Positions 9,601 through 18,600 of a DNA stretch of 35,682 nt are shown piece after piece. Made by a program: the position numbers and the translations under genes. Within the stretch, counting starts at the first letter, position 1. Every line of letters begins with the position of its first letter. The notes beneath the pieces are model-generated. The model was not told the DNA's origin. It searched no databases and worked only from the letters and a program-made list of their open reading frames with translations. This DNA is from Coptodactyla brooksi (Eukaryota; Arthropoda; Insecta; Coleoptera; Scarabaeidae), in NCBI GenBank assembly GCA_033557675.1, contig JAWQRM010000047.1:1-35682 (forward strand), in the 5' to 3' direction.

Positions 9601-10319
9601 TAATTTTGCTTGTGCCTTTATTTTAAAAGCAATAAATGCGTGCAAAACAAAAGGACAGCAATCCAGCGCAGTAGTATAGCTTTTTCTCTAGTCGTAATGT
9701 GACGAGAAACGAGCTGTTTCGTTCTTTCGCTAAAAATATCATACGATGACCCTGGCAAGATTCGTGAATGAAATTAATACGACAACGTGACTTATACAGG
9801 TGTATATAAACGAGGCCATTCATTGCTTTGATAAACAACAAACGTCAGACTATGATAAATGCCGATAAATATCTGTCGTACATTCGTATATTCCAACTTT
9901 TCGATATAAGTTTGCAAATTACATAAAGTCGGCGATGAGAGCGCTCTGTCAGCGAACGCGTCAAGAAAGTTAGTCGTCAGATTACGCGAGATTTATTTTC
10001 GCTCGGCAAATATTTGAAATTCTATCGGATATTGAGTTACGTAACCCGGGTGTGGGTTGAGCGTTGCGATTCTGTATCGTTAATGAACGCGATTTTCGCC
10101 GGGACATACGGTTATGCCGTTTCGAAAACTCACCATTTTGCAACGTGCCGTCTAAACATAACGGGCAGGACTCATTCGTGAACATGCACGAGTAGCATCT
10201 CTCGTGTCCGCAATTGTCGATCAGTCTCCTCTTCTTGTACTTGTCGAAAGGCATATCACAGTTCGGACACGTTCCGGGAGCATTTTCGGAATCGAGTAGC
10301 CTTCGGATGGCCGCTAAGT
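358..10319 (-). CDS. rols: TANC/rolling pebbles scaffold gene, gene-level span of the seven secure coding exons
   Basis: Seven coding exons on the minus strand join with matching phases. They encode a RING finger, a low-complexity linker, a P-loop NTPase of the TANC type, about ten ankyrin repeats and a TPR block. This domain order is that of insect Rols (Rols7 carries the RING; vertebrate TANC1/2 lack it). In flies the protein is a myoblast-fusion adaptor at founder-cell adhesion sites; vertebrate members are postsynaptic scaffolds. With the candidate 5' exon at 26319-26364 the coding length is 4188 nt, an exact multiple of three (1395 residues plus stop). The residue numbers quoted for the exons use that model. 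The C-terminus stops soon after the TPRs, without the long tail and PDZ ligand of the vertebrate proteins. Family assignment is secure; the 5' end and exact isoforms are inferred. Confidence 0.93.
643..1853 (-). other. rols last intron (1211 bp)
   Basis: The donor is AAC|GTAAGTAAG at 1853 and the acceptor is TTCTAG at 643, phase 0. The body is AT-rich with no coding potential. Short open frames inside it, on both strands, have no recognisable product. Confidence 0.85.
1854..2049 (-). CDS. rols: rols exon: first TPR segment
   Basis: The exon encodes LILLNKLLEDGNLLYRK, then REAAHRYQYALKKFP and LNYSRCKRKLN, ending in phase 0 at 1854. These motifs align residue by residue with the vertebrate TANC TPR start (KKLVEDGNVLYKK, EAAQRYQYALRKFP, SRCRRK). 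It begins after the acceptor CTTTTTGCAG at 2050; the first base completes the Met codon begun in the preceding exon. TPRs are protein-binding helical repeats. Confidence 0.92.
2050..2100 (-). other. rols 51-bp mini-intron
   Basis: Donor AAT|GTACGTAAAC at 2100 and acceptor CTTTTTGCAG at 2050. Splicing joins PEI-M to LILLNKLLEDGN, as in the vertebrate family. Retention would add 17 residues in frame without a stop, because 51 is divisible by three and the intron is fully open. The retained peptide is hydrophobic and unlike the family, so it is called an intron. Confidence 0.88.
2101..4630 (-). CDS. rols: rols large exon: P-loop NTPase plus about ten ankyrin repeats
   Basis: Codes for residues ~393-1235. 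A Walker A motif GNQGTGKT (403-410) follows PGVLLT; a Walker B-like CIILIDAL has its Asp near 545. This is the STAND-like ATPase region of TANC proteins, followed by a helical region with FFHPSFREWL. From about residue 866 to 1232 there are roughly ten ankyrin repeats, recognisable from repeated G-x-T/S-PL-x-LA and VV-x-LL/LI-x-RGA patterns such as GRTPLDLAAFQGNPSVV. Ankyrin repeats bind partner proteins. The exon start uses a tandem NAGNAG acceptor (4632-4627), so the protein may begin here with TAS or TS. The exon is intronless over 2.5 kb, in contrast to its short neighbours. Confidence 0.96.
4627..4632 (-). promoter_or_regulatory. NAGNAG tandem splice acceptor
   Basis: The minus strand reads TTTCTTTCAGCAG|CTTCATG. 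Using the first AG gives exon start 4630 and Thr-Ala-Ser; using the second gives 4627 and Thr-Ser. Both keep the frame with the phase-1 donor at 6048. Such sites commonly produce isoforms differing by one residue. Confidence 0.6.
4799..5208 (-). repeat. Tandem duplicate B of the NTPase-exon boundary (pseudoexon)
   Basis: The sequence at 4799-4910 repeats the native 4543-4660: exon start, NAGNAG acceptor and flanking intron. The rest repeats 4680-4797 (AAAGGAAAGGAAACCTACAA and ACTATAACTGGCATTT). Read on the minus strand, the pseudoexon is still in frame with PGVLLT then TKT then FVLQLVEYSCFG. It lacks five codons that carry the glycine loop of Walker A. It runs on to a stop with no good donor. 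Confidence 0.8.
5209..5330 (-). repeat. Tandem duplicate C of the NTPase-exon boundary (more decayed)
   Basis: This third copy has the same order: Cys-Gly end, EY, exon start, NAGNAG acceptor and the flank GAAGAAACAAAAATATTTA. The exon part is still open on the minus strand but strongly diverged (FEYNCCG against VEYSCFG), and the Walker A region is unrecognisable. It is more diverged than copy B, suggesting an older event or faster decay. Confidence 0.7.
6048..6284 (-). CDS. rols: rols exon before the NTPase
   Basis: Codes for residues ~314-392, beginning after the acceptor AACTTTCAG at 6285 and ending TTG A|GTAAGT (phase 1) at 6048. The segment has a basic stretch FQSRRTCIRRSARTG, then the hydrophobic QLTFKPLFFEVP, then DPLFMGRSWLIKEIEDTL. 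The last block is the conserved TANC lead-in to the P-loop (family pattern LFxRGWLFxEI). It contains no domain of its own beyond this lead-in. Confidence 0.9.
6285..6338 (-). other. rols 54-bp mini-intron
   Basis: Donor ACTA|GTGAGTGCC at 6338 and acceptor CAACTTTCAG at 6285. Splicing yields HSVTS-TQPGQVED. As with the 51-bp intron, the length is a multiple of three and contains no stop, so retention would insert 18 residues. The retained peptide is Cys/Thr-rich and has no family counterpart I know of. Confidence 0.8.
6339..6677 (-). CDS. rols: rols exon with RLGLLLGD motif and Ser-rich linker
   Basis: Starts after the acceptor GGCTTTGCAG at 6678 with DEGGSVKPL, then SAESAMYMRLGLLLGD. The latter corresponds to vertebrate TANC 'ANTLMTRLGFLLGE'. 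A Ser/Thr/Met-rich linker follows (SSLASYEHTAMMSANTSPVS, SLMSMSMSGAS) and then RRHSVTS, a possible basophilic kinase site. Residues ~201-313. The linker is probably disordered; no catalytic motif is present. Confidence 0.9.
6678..7043 (-). other. rols intron (366 bp) with a possible cassette exon
   Basis: Donor TCAG|GTGGGTCC at 7043 and acceptor TTTGCAG at 6678, both phase 1; direct joining reads DVALS-DDEGGSV. Inside it, 6857-6898 is a 42-nt phase-compatible candidate exon (separate entry). Confidence 0.8.
6857..6898 (-). CDS. Possible 42-nt cassette exon of rols with GC donor
   Basis: A strong acceptor (GTCTTTGTGGTTTGCAG) precedes GAAGCTCC at 6898. The frame gives GSSSASSGLNQLIT and then ACAG|GCACGG, a GC-type donor in the phase needed to join the next exon. 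Inclusion would add 14 residues without shifting frame. The donor fits the GC-AG consensus poorly beyond position +2, and the phases also work when it is skipped. It is therefore an unproven alternative exon. Confidence 0.35.
7044..7412 (-). CDS. rols: rols linker exon after the RING finger
   Basis: The acceptor GGTTCTAG at 7413 and incoming phase join N-V-MPSVNRMGCSGLRG to the RING exon; the donor is TCAG|GTGGGT at 7044. Residues ~78-200 are basic and low-complexity: SEITLYGEISPQQTASEK, then Lys/Arg/Pro-rich stretches such as KLPKTKPRSRLDQG and RRKFCLNPKGLRSP. No known domain is seen. An internal Met (7410) could start a RING-less isoform. The overlapping +1 frame on the same strand is also long and open but reads as Glu/Arg-rich noise and does not fit the phases. 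Confidence 0.87.
7440..9540. repeat. Tandem array 1, about nine to ten diverged ~240-265 bp monomers
   Basis: Each monomer, read on plus, runs GGAAAACTT, TTTCAATATGACTGTGATAG, ACTTTTGATGTTATTC, AAAATTGAGG, GGTGATAATGAAGTTTATGA, AATTTTATAGTAGGAGAAAC, ATATTTATTGACCTTCTAT, AATGATTTAATT, and AAGCTGAATATTTGATTTTT. The AAATTGAG anchor or its remnant falls near 7497, 7733, 7973, 8231, 8398, 8662, 8897, 8963, 9153 and 9428. The monomers are internally deleted and diverged, so the array is old. No coding capacity. Confidence 0.9.
9541..9625. repeat. Array tail repeat, copy 1
   Basis: GATGTTTTGAAAATTATCAC, TTTCAATAATAAAATGAAAA and CTGCTTTG closely match 12847-12930 inside the second array. The segment is unlike the satellite monomer itself, so it may be the end of a larger element that carries the monomers. 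Confidence 0.75.
10134..10319 (-). CDS. rols: rols RING-finger exon
   Basis: Begins after the acceptor GTTCCTTTCAG (10320) with (D)LAAIRRLLDSENAPG and contains a complete C3HC4 RING. The ligands are C33 and C36 in CPNC, C52, H54 and C57 in CGHERC, C60, and C67 and C70 in CPLC. The domain is short and ends LDGTLQN at a GTGAGT donor (phase 1). This domain marks insect Rols7 among TANC proteins; RING fingers usually bind E2 enzymes, but ligase activity cannot be read from sequence. An open frame continues past the donor into the intron and is not used. Confidence 0.93.
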
Positions 10320-11930
10320 CTGAAAGGAACGAAACGTCGGTAAAATTAAAAGAAAAAACTCGCTCTTTATTGCGCGCTTATGCAAAAGCGCCCCTCTCGC
10401 TGACCTTTTTCCGATCGATTTCTAAATTGCGATCTGAAATTCCGCGGTTTATTGCCCGAGATGCCGTCCGCGTAATTGATTATTTAAAAATTCAATAAAA
10501 AAGAAAGTCGCGGCGCGCATTTTTTCTTCGCAGCTTTATTATTTTCGATGTTACAGACTGATAATTTTTTTCTTAAGGAGTCGACGAGTCCGGCTCGTAA
10601 TTGTTACATTTTTTCGCAACGCCCGTTTTAATTAAGATATACCGAGGGGATAAACATTATTATGGCTCCGGTTTCGAAAATGCAGCTTATTTTTTTTATC
10701 TCTCATTTCTCGCGGACGTGCGTTACGCAAAGGGGGCAGAACGAGCTGGATTAAAGGTTGCAAAACGTTGCGACTTGCTGACTTGTCATTTGCCATACAA
10801 TACGGAGGTAATTCGATTGATAAATGAACTGCTCGAACCGCAACTGTCGATCGCGACTTATAATTTCTAATTATTCGAAAAAAAATATTCCTTAAAGTAG
10901 TATAGGAGTATTACGAGATTTAATGTTTTGAACATTTTAAACGTCATCGGCAAAAATACGAGCAAATAACTGGCTGCTTATGCATATTAATGCAAGAAAA
11001 CACCTGTGCACTCGGCCCTCGGTTCACTACCGGCCCACGTTTTCAAGGAAAAATACACCGACGACTAGCGTTATTACTCATTTTACGATTGACTTAATTC
11101 GGTAATTGTTATTACGATAAAAGCCATAAACACATAAATGATATGCACGTGATGTCATCGCGGTGACCTCAGATCTGAATTTAACCGTTTTAATTGGACA
11201 ATTGTCGGAACATTTTCAATTTTGCGCGCAATTGTTTAACATAACGTTTCCTTAATTGACTGGCGCGCTTAAAACGAACGACAAAGCAAAAAAAAGAAAG
11301 GAAACTCGACGAAAGACAAAGCAACGCCACGGGATACCTGTTCTCAATTTGAGAATACACCCACGCAAGGTGAAAGTAAGAATATTTACCTACATTTATC
11401 GGAGCGAGCCGGCGCGAGCGCCGTGAATAAATTTTAGTAATCGCGATCGCTTTGTGCTCACTTATCGGTCGATTATTCCGGAAGGTAATGAAACGAACGC
11501 GTAGGAAACTGAGAAACTAGAGTAATTGAGGGACGGAGTCAGTTTCGTCGACGGGTGCGGTTGAAGCAATGTCGACGATGAACAAAAACGCGAGTGAAAG
11601 GTGGTAGACGCGTAAAGCTCTGACATTAAAAAGCTGTCGAAAGAATGCATACAAATAATTGCGCCGAGCCGATTACGAAAGATAACTTTATTGGTAAATT
11701 GCGGTGTTCGATAAAGAATAAAAAAAGAACGTCGCGGCCACTCCTTTCTATTCGAAATTGCATTCTGCGCCTCCGAAATAAAATGGAGCATAAAGTGTTT
11801 ATGGGAGTTCGAGGGCTGTACTAATGAATGCGACTCGAGCGGCGGCGAATAAACGTTTCTTTACGCATTGTGCGGTAATAACAAGTTTTAGAGGACAGAA
11901 TTATTAACACACGTTTATTGGACCACTTTA
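10320..11930. other. Unique sequence, probably intronic, no gene recognised
   Basis: Mixed-composition DNA with runs of A/T and CpG-containing stretches. Open frames here (10601-10870 on plus and 11462-11791 on minus) lack domains, good starts or splice context. A GC-rich perfect 6-bp inverted repeat (CGGCGC/GCGCCG) lies near 11410. No RNA gene was recognised. Confidence 0.4.
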
Positions 11931-11939
11931 GCTGACCAG

Positions 11940-13600
11940 GAATAGAAGACCACTTCAGCATATCTTCATTCTAATTGTCTGTACATAAACTTTTGATGTT
12001 ATTTGTTAAATTGAGGGGGAAGTGACTGATGACAATAAAGTTCGTGAATCACCACATGACTTGAAAAGTATTGACCTTCTGCACCACGTGGGAATGATTC
12101 AATTACACAAAAAACTACTGGAAGCAAAAGCGAACTGAATATTTAATTTTTAACCTCTGCAACGACACGCTTTGTACCTGTTTAATACCAGAAAAACTTC
12201 ACTTCAATATAAATATAATATATAAAGTTTTGACGTTATTCATAAAATTGAGGGGAAAATGATTGGTGACAATGAAATTTATGTATTATCACATAACGTA
12301 ATTGCTCGTAATTATTTTATCAATTTTATAGCAGGAGAAACAATATTTATTGACTCTCTATACCACACGGTAAGCATTTAATTTCCTAAGCAAAAACAAG
12401 CAGAACATTTTGATTTTTAACCTATGTTTTGTGCCTATTTCATGTCAGAAAAACTTAATTTCAACATGCCTGTGATGGTACACAAACTTTTGATCTTATT
12501 TATAAAATTGAGGGGAAAATAACTGGTGACAATGAAATGTATGAATAACCATAGGACTTGAAAGCTTATGATAATTATTCCATCAATTTTATAGTAGGAG
12601 AAACAGCATTTATTGGTTTTCTATACCATATGGGCATAATTTAATTTTCTAAGCAAAAACAGATTGAATATTTGATTTTTCCTGTATTTTATGTCTATTT
12701 TATAGTATAAAAACTTAATTTCAATACAACTTTGATAGCATATAAATTTTTGATGTTATTCATAGAATTGAGGGGGAAATAGTTGGCGATAATGAAGCTA
12801 TTGACCTTCTATAGCACATGTGAATGATTCAATTGTCCGAATACAGATGTTTTGAAAATTATCACGAAACACGATTGTTTCAATAATAAAATGAAAACTG
12901 CTTTCTATGTTTGCCTGTTCCTTTATATTAAATTGGTGTGAAAGTAACTGGTAATAATAAAAGTTATATAGCACCACGCGACTTGAACACTTCTTCTTGA
13001 AAGAGAAACAACATTTATTGACCTTCTATACTCCATTGGAATGGTTTAATTCCCTAAAAAAGCAAGGTGAATATTTGATTTTTAACCTATATTTTGTGTC
13101 TATTCAGGGGAAGATAACCGGTGATGATGAAGTGTGTGCGTTACCACATGACTTGAAAAGTTATGGTGATTATTTTAGCAACTTTATGGCGGGAGAAGTA
13201 AAACGCAAGCTGTATATTTGATTATGTTTTGTGTCTATTTCATAGCAGGAAAACTTTATTTCAATATGACTACGATGGTACACAAATTTTTAACGTTTTC
13301 GCAAAATGGAGAGGCAAGTGAATGGTGACAATGATTTTATGAATCACTTCCATCAATTTTATAGTTAGAGAGACAATGAAACTAACCTCATTGTCTGGAA
13401 AATTGTTTCCAATTCAATATTACTGTGATAGTACACAAACTGAACTATAATATAATATATATTATATAAACTAAAATATAAACTTTTGACGTTATCTGTA
13501 AAATTGAGGGGGAAGTAATTGGTAACAATGAAGTTTCATTATCAATTACATAGTTAGGGAAACAATGAAGCCAATGTTATTGTCCGAAAAATTGTTCCGT
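11940..13600. repeat. Tandem array 2 of the same satellite, about eight monomers
   Basis: Same monomer and same plus-strand orientation as 7440-9540. The AAATTGAGG anchor or its remnant is near 12004, 12243, 12502, 12763, 12930, 13106, 13304 and 13499. The array is interrupted at 12844-12930 by the tail repeat. Two diverged copies of TATATGACC...CAGCGATCCTC (13635-13680, 13812-13857) mark the right border. Confidence 0.88.
12844..12930. repeat. Array tail repeat, copy 2
   Basis: GATGTTTTGAAAATTATCAC, then TTTCAATAATAAAATGAAAA and CTGCTTT, match 9543-9625. Satellite monomers resume after it, suggesting that array 2 is composed of at least two units each ending in this tail. Confidence 0.75.
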
Positions 13601-13859
13601 TGTTTTTTTATTGCGTTTTTTGTTCATCTGTTGTTATATGACCCATCTCAATGACAGCGATCCTCTAACTGTTACAGCATAACAGACTCTTTCTGTATCC
13701 TTTCTATAAGAATTGGAACTTACTTCGGTTTTTAAATTGTTTTGGGCGCACTGCTTTATAAAAGGTGTTCGTCAGTTGATGCGCCACTTTAATTTCGAGT
13801 TCACCTATCGCTATATGCGACCTACGTCAACGTCAGCGATCCTCAAACTGTTTTCGCGT

Positions 13860-16800
13860 AAGTTAGGGCTCGCCGCGCGTATAACGAACGATAGTAATAA
13901 AATAAATCGTCGTCCGAGGACCGACGAGGTCCCCCCGACGACAACAAACCCCATTAACTCTCGCCGGACGATTTATTTTACGGTTTTCACCCGAGCAGGG
14001 CTTTCGCGCGCGCACGCGCCCCCCGCGGCCGCTTTATATTAACTTATTGGGCAATAAGCCGCGCGGAAAAATCGCCGAATAATAAAGCGAAAATCGGAGA
14101 TCGTTTCTCCGTAAGTTTTATCGGGGCCACGGCGACCTCGTTGCGGAGAGTCGTTGCCGCGTTGCGGCAACGTTCACTTCGTCTTTCGCGGCTTTTCGGT
14201 CTCACCTGCGGAGCGTGCGCTTCGGACGTGGGGGGAGGGCGGCAATTGCACAATTTACGGACAATTGCCGTAACCCCGTATATAATACGAATTCTTCCCG
14301 AGCCATAATAACCAATTACGCTCATTATGGGCAAAAGCAATTTGAAGGAGCGTTACGGCGGCGTTAAAATTCAATAGGCGGTGACACTCGCGCGCGTAGG
14401 AAACTGCAGTTTTAGTAATAGCGGTCTTTACTTAGTAAGCTATACGCGCTGGCGGGAAATCGGCGAAAGAGGACCGCGACTGGAACGGGAAGGATCCGAC
14501 CGACCGACCGACCGCTCGCTTCTTCGAAGCCGAGAGTTCCTCGAGACTCTATTACACAGGGAACTCGTGCGTATCTTCTTAATGATAATAAAAATTAATG
14601 ATTCGAAACGATAATTTATTGTCAGCGCGCGGACGTAAATGAAATAATTTATGGCGTTTACGATACGCGAGGCGCGCTTATTATATTTTACAATAACTGC
14701 CGGGGACCGGAGAGGTCGTTACGTTCCCTTTCCCTCCTCACGTTCCGCGTTTCGTTATTTATCGTATCGGACGTAGACAATCGTGAAAACCTCTCTTTTA
14801 TATTAACCCGTTTTTTCTTTTTATAACAAAGTTCTGCGGAGCGGAAATTCGCGACGCCAAACCGAAATGAAAGTCCCTCGGATTTCACGTCTCCTTCTGC
14901 AGGTGTCGCCGGATTAGTATGTATCTAGCAAGCAAATTTACAATTACGCATTCGATTACGAGGCGCCCGTTGGTAAATCGATATCACCTCGCGTACCTAC
15001 GCGATTATGCCGGGCGACGATGTACCACCGCGACCGTTTGTTTATGTTTATTCACTAGACTTTACGTCTCTACTTGTCGGGTACGGCGGCAATAATACCA
15101 AGGACGTTATCGAAAGTGTTTCGCCGGTGACAACGTCAACGACAATAACGCAACGATTTTCCGTGCCGAAGAAACTAATGTACGGCAATGTATGTACACC
15201 TTTACCACAAAACTTACCTAAAATGGTCGGTTCCGCAAGCGATTCAAATGAAGATAACATCGAAGAGTACGAACCTGAAGAGTGCGTACGAAAGAGGTGA
15301 CTTGTATCTTTCTAACAATATATATGTTCGATAGATGGTGCTACATGTTCTATGATTTAAGTTATTAATTTAAACTATTTAAATTAATTCTCGTTATTTA
15401 ATTGTCATACTGTGTACATCTAACCAAAGAAAATTCAGAATTGTTCGGTTCATATATTCCAGAACACGGAGAATCAAACCCTAAATATATGTCCACATCT
15501 ATCATCCTGTATACAAGTGGATTAACTATATTTAATGACAATTTTGCCCTATAATTCAATAATGTATAATAATTTGTCTAAAATGAATTACCGTATGATG
15601 AAAGATTTGCATCCATGATAATATTACGTATTTTATTCGTAAATAACCTCGGTTATCTGAACCTGACCTTGTTATGTACACATTTTACATTATTTTCTAA
15701 AATATCCGGAAGGAATCTATTAAAAATAACCTTTAAAATAACCTTCTTTGCCGTATTCTAATTATCTAATCTTTACTCTCAAATTTTGACCATAATTTGG
15801 GTGAAAAGGAAGCTATTAATCCTTTGTTTCTCTTGTCCGAAGGATTAAATTTTGACGAACTGTACTAGACTCAATATTTAAGTACTGCTCGATGGGGTTT
15901 ACTGGGAATTTTGGCCTTGGCTATTTCCACTAAGTTCCAACCGTCTCGAAATGTTAAAATGGTTATTAAAACATTTATGCACTGTTATCACCAGAAATAC
16001 AAGCATATTAATCCTTAAAAAAGCGCATTAGAGCCTTCTTTCGAATCCAAACAAAGATCATTTTTACATAAGATTTACTAAAGGTTTGTAACAGTCCCTT
16101 TTTATATGGTCTATAATATTTTCATTTATTTGTGGAAAAATTAAAGAAAGTACTACAGCTTATTTATACACATTATAAAAGAAAGTATTCTTTCTTTTGT
16201 AAATAAAAGAAAGTAGTACGGAATGTATTATAAATATACAGAAAGGATTGCGATTTTCGTTATTGACTTATAAAAAGAATTTTCCATAAAACTGCTAATC
16301 GATTGGAATATATTATTGTTTACGAACTTTCGCGATAGTTTGCTCTCTTAACAACTGCTTAAGTACTGTCAATACTTAAGTGAGAGTTTATTTCAGACCT
16401 TGATAGTGTTAAGGAAGATTGATTAATGTTTATTTATTAATAGTTAAAAAAATAGGAATATACACCGCTTTCCCCGAATCGTGATTAATAGAATTAGTAA
16501 TAACCTTACACAAGTTCGTCAATTCTGAATCCGTCGAATGCGGCCTTCTTTTTAGGAGTCGCTTTCTTCTCTCCTTTAACAACTGTTCGTTCGGCATCGT
16601 TACGGTACAAAAACAGTACACACTCGAGTTTTCATTCGCACAAGCCGCTCGTTTCGACGTTCTAAACGCAACTGATAATAATTAGAAGCATTCGGGACAC
16701 AATTGAATCGCGATTTTGCCATAAATCGTGCTCTTATCGCCATTAAATTTGCGATAAGGTACCTCGTTGATATACAGGCGTCGAAGTTGGCATAATTTTT

Positions 16801-17390
16801 ATTGTCTCGGCGACTCAACGGAGCCCGTCTGCACCTATTTTTATCAGCTCGGTAATTGCATTACGTAATCAACCTTATCGCTTGTTTTATTTATTTGGCT
16901 ACACGAAAAACTTCGCGGCGTACAAATACTTTTTTACGGTGCTGTACTCTCCGTCTTGCTTCGTTTCTTTCGTGAGAAAGCTTTCGTGCCCGATCGAAAC
17001 GAGCGAAAAGAAAAAAAAACGCGCGCCGCGCCGAATTCGTGGGGTCCTATTTTTTCTGCACCGGTGGCGTTGTGAAAGTTTTCTCGGAGATCGGCGAAGT
17101 TAATCCGAGAGACTTAACAAAGAGACGTGTAGAGTAAGGTTCGAAGACGCGTTCGCACCGTTAACCTTGGTAACGAATCGCGAGGAAAATGAGACTTTCA
17201 TAGGCGAAGCAATCGATGTTTACGATTAGTTTTATGTCCTTTTTTTTCCACTTTTATGTACGGCGTAGAAATGCGGTTGAGGCCATTTCTTATTTCAGCG
17301 TCCGTCTATAAAATTTCGAATGTAAATTAGGTCGCAGTTTTTCAAATTAAGGCGAATTACGTCAACTGCAGGCGAGCGACGCACGATTTC
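13860..17390. other. CpG-rich then AT-rich unique sequence, no gene recognised
   Basis: 13860-15000 and 16850-17120 are rich in CpG (GCGCGC, CGCCGC stretches) and free of the dispersed repeats; 15300-16600 is AT-rich. A short (CGAC)n run lies at 14497-14514. An 8-bp inverted repeat CTTAAGTA/TACTTAAG lies near 16360-16380. No coding exon with convincing splice sites was found apart from the doubtful frame at 15007-15300. Confidence 0.4.
15007..15300 (+). CDS. Doubtful ORF, 97 codons
   Basis: An ATG-initiated frame beginning MPGDDVPPRPF and ending with an acidic stretch NEDNIEEYEPEE before KR-stop. No domain, paralogue or splice context is recognised. The complementary strand is also open and protein-like (15048-15260). 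Such two-strand openness can arise by chance in CpG-rich DNA. Kept only because the composition is balanced and the acidic tail is unusual for a random frame. Confidence 0.15.
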   Translation: MPGDDVPPRPFVYVYSLDFTSLLVGYGGNNTKDVIESVSPVTTSTTITQRFSVPKKLMYGNVCTPLPQNLPKMVGSASDSNEDNIEEYEPEECVRKR

Positions 17391-17399
17391 AATTACCTG

Positions 17400-17560
17400 T
17401 CGGTTTCGACAGTTAACAAGGGTCAGTTATCAGTTACTTTTAATGATATTTTTGCTCTCATCATTTAACTGTCAGCTTTGACAGTTAAGCGATAATGACC
17501 TTTAATGACATTTCCGTTGGTATCCATAAATGGCTCTCATTTGTTAATATTTAAAGTACA
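17400..17560. repeat. TGACAGTTAA palindrome repeat cluster, copy 1
   Basis: Contains CGACAGTTAACAAG near 17409 and a perfect 10-bp inverted repeat TTAACTGTCA (17465-17474), 4-nt spacer, TGACAGTTAA (17479-17488). ATGGCTCTCATTTGTTAAT follows. The same order of motifs recurs at 20150-20470. Confidence 0.65.
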
Positions 17561-18600
17561 ACAAAAAAGCAATGAGATTTAAGAGAGCAATCTAGTAATA
17601 TTGTAGAACATACAAAAGTAGTAACGAAATAAAACGAAATGTGCAAACGAAAGATAAGATTAAAGAGCAGAAAACTATTATGTAATTGCGTTTCACAAAA
17701 ATTGCGTAAAAGTATTTTGTAAATAGATAACCTAAATAACAATTACATGTGTATATTTACAAAACTATTTATCAGAAAACATTCATTAATAAATGTAATA
17801 ATTGAAATAACTACGTGACGCAGAAAACTTTTGACAACACTGACATTTCAGAGTTCGAATAGAGCCGTTAATAACTGAGCATATACGCGGAAAGATTTGT
17901 CGGCGATGATCAATTGCATTAAACGCCCATTAGATAATAAACTGATTAGGGAAAAATCTATCGGATGAATCGAACGTACGAACTGACTAACGAATTATTA
18001 TCGAACATTTATCTGCCGAATTATTCTAAGCGCACGTGTTGTTTGCGAAGACTATTGTTTCTCTGAATTTAACTTTAAATTATCTTCAAACGATAATCTA
18101 TCAAACCATTTTAGTTTCCGAGTTATCATTAAGGTGAAAACGATAATCTTCTGTTTTGAGTAGTTCGTTTATCGTGCTGATTTTTTAACTGCTTGAAAAC
18201 AATTTAGTAAATATTGTAGCAGTAAATTTAATACATTTATTAACGCAAAAATAAACTATATTTTAGTGAGATTTTGGAAAATTAAATGTACTTAATTTAT
18301 ATTTAATTGTGAAAGTTGCGGATTTGGAGACATAATTGTTGTGGAATCACAGGGAGAGAACAATGAGATGTAAGGGAATAATCCAGCAATGGGAAATCTT
18401 AGATAAAGATAAAATTAAAAGTTATTTATTCTCTAATTTCTTCCTGTTTAAAATCTGAATTTAAGTCTCTCCTATTAATGATTTATCATGTGAAGTATGC
18501 ATAATGAGAGTTTAAAGAACCGAAAACTGTTTGACAAAGATTGCCTGAAAGTAACTACGTGATGCTTTGAAATATAAAATTTTCGAAAACGGTATAAACC
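17560..18600. repeat. Dispersed AT-rich repeat family, direct copy 1
   Basis: Shares blocks with 20560-21960 and 24040-25900: ACGAAATAAAACGAAATGTG with AAAGATAAGATTAAAGA, TATTTTGTAAATAGATAA, TAATAACTGAGCATAT (17869) and TTTATATTTAATTGTGAAAG (near 18296). The 155-bp block from 17869 is about nine-tenths identical to 21668-21822. GAGAACAATGAGAT near 18357 starts a further unit. No coding potential. Confidence 0.75.

Larger units (their letters stand above)
7413..10133 (-). other. rols intron (2721 bp) filled by a satellite-like array
   Basis: Donor CAAAATG|GTGAGTTTT at 10133 and acceptor TTCTAG at 7413, phase 1. About 7440-9540 is the tandem array; 9540-9625 is a tail shared with the second array. 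The remainder, 9630-10130, is unique with no recognisable gene. Confidence 0.8.

Noticed and set aside
9982..10133. Extension of the RING exon frame (SFSKRHNRMSRRK...)
   Set aside because: It lies beyond a consensus GTGAGT donor whose phase matches the next exon; treated as intron.
10601..10870. 89-codon plus-strand frame
   Set aside because: No domain, no conserved motif, and surrounded by non-coding sequence; likely chance.
15048..15260. 70-codon minus-strand frame opposite 15007-15300
   Set aside because: Protein-like in part, but no splice sites fit it into rols and no homology is recognised.
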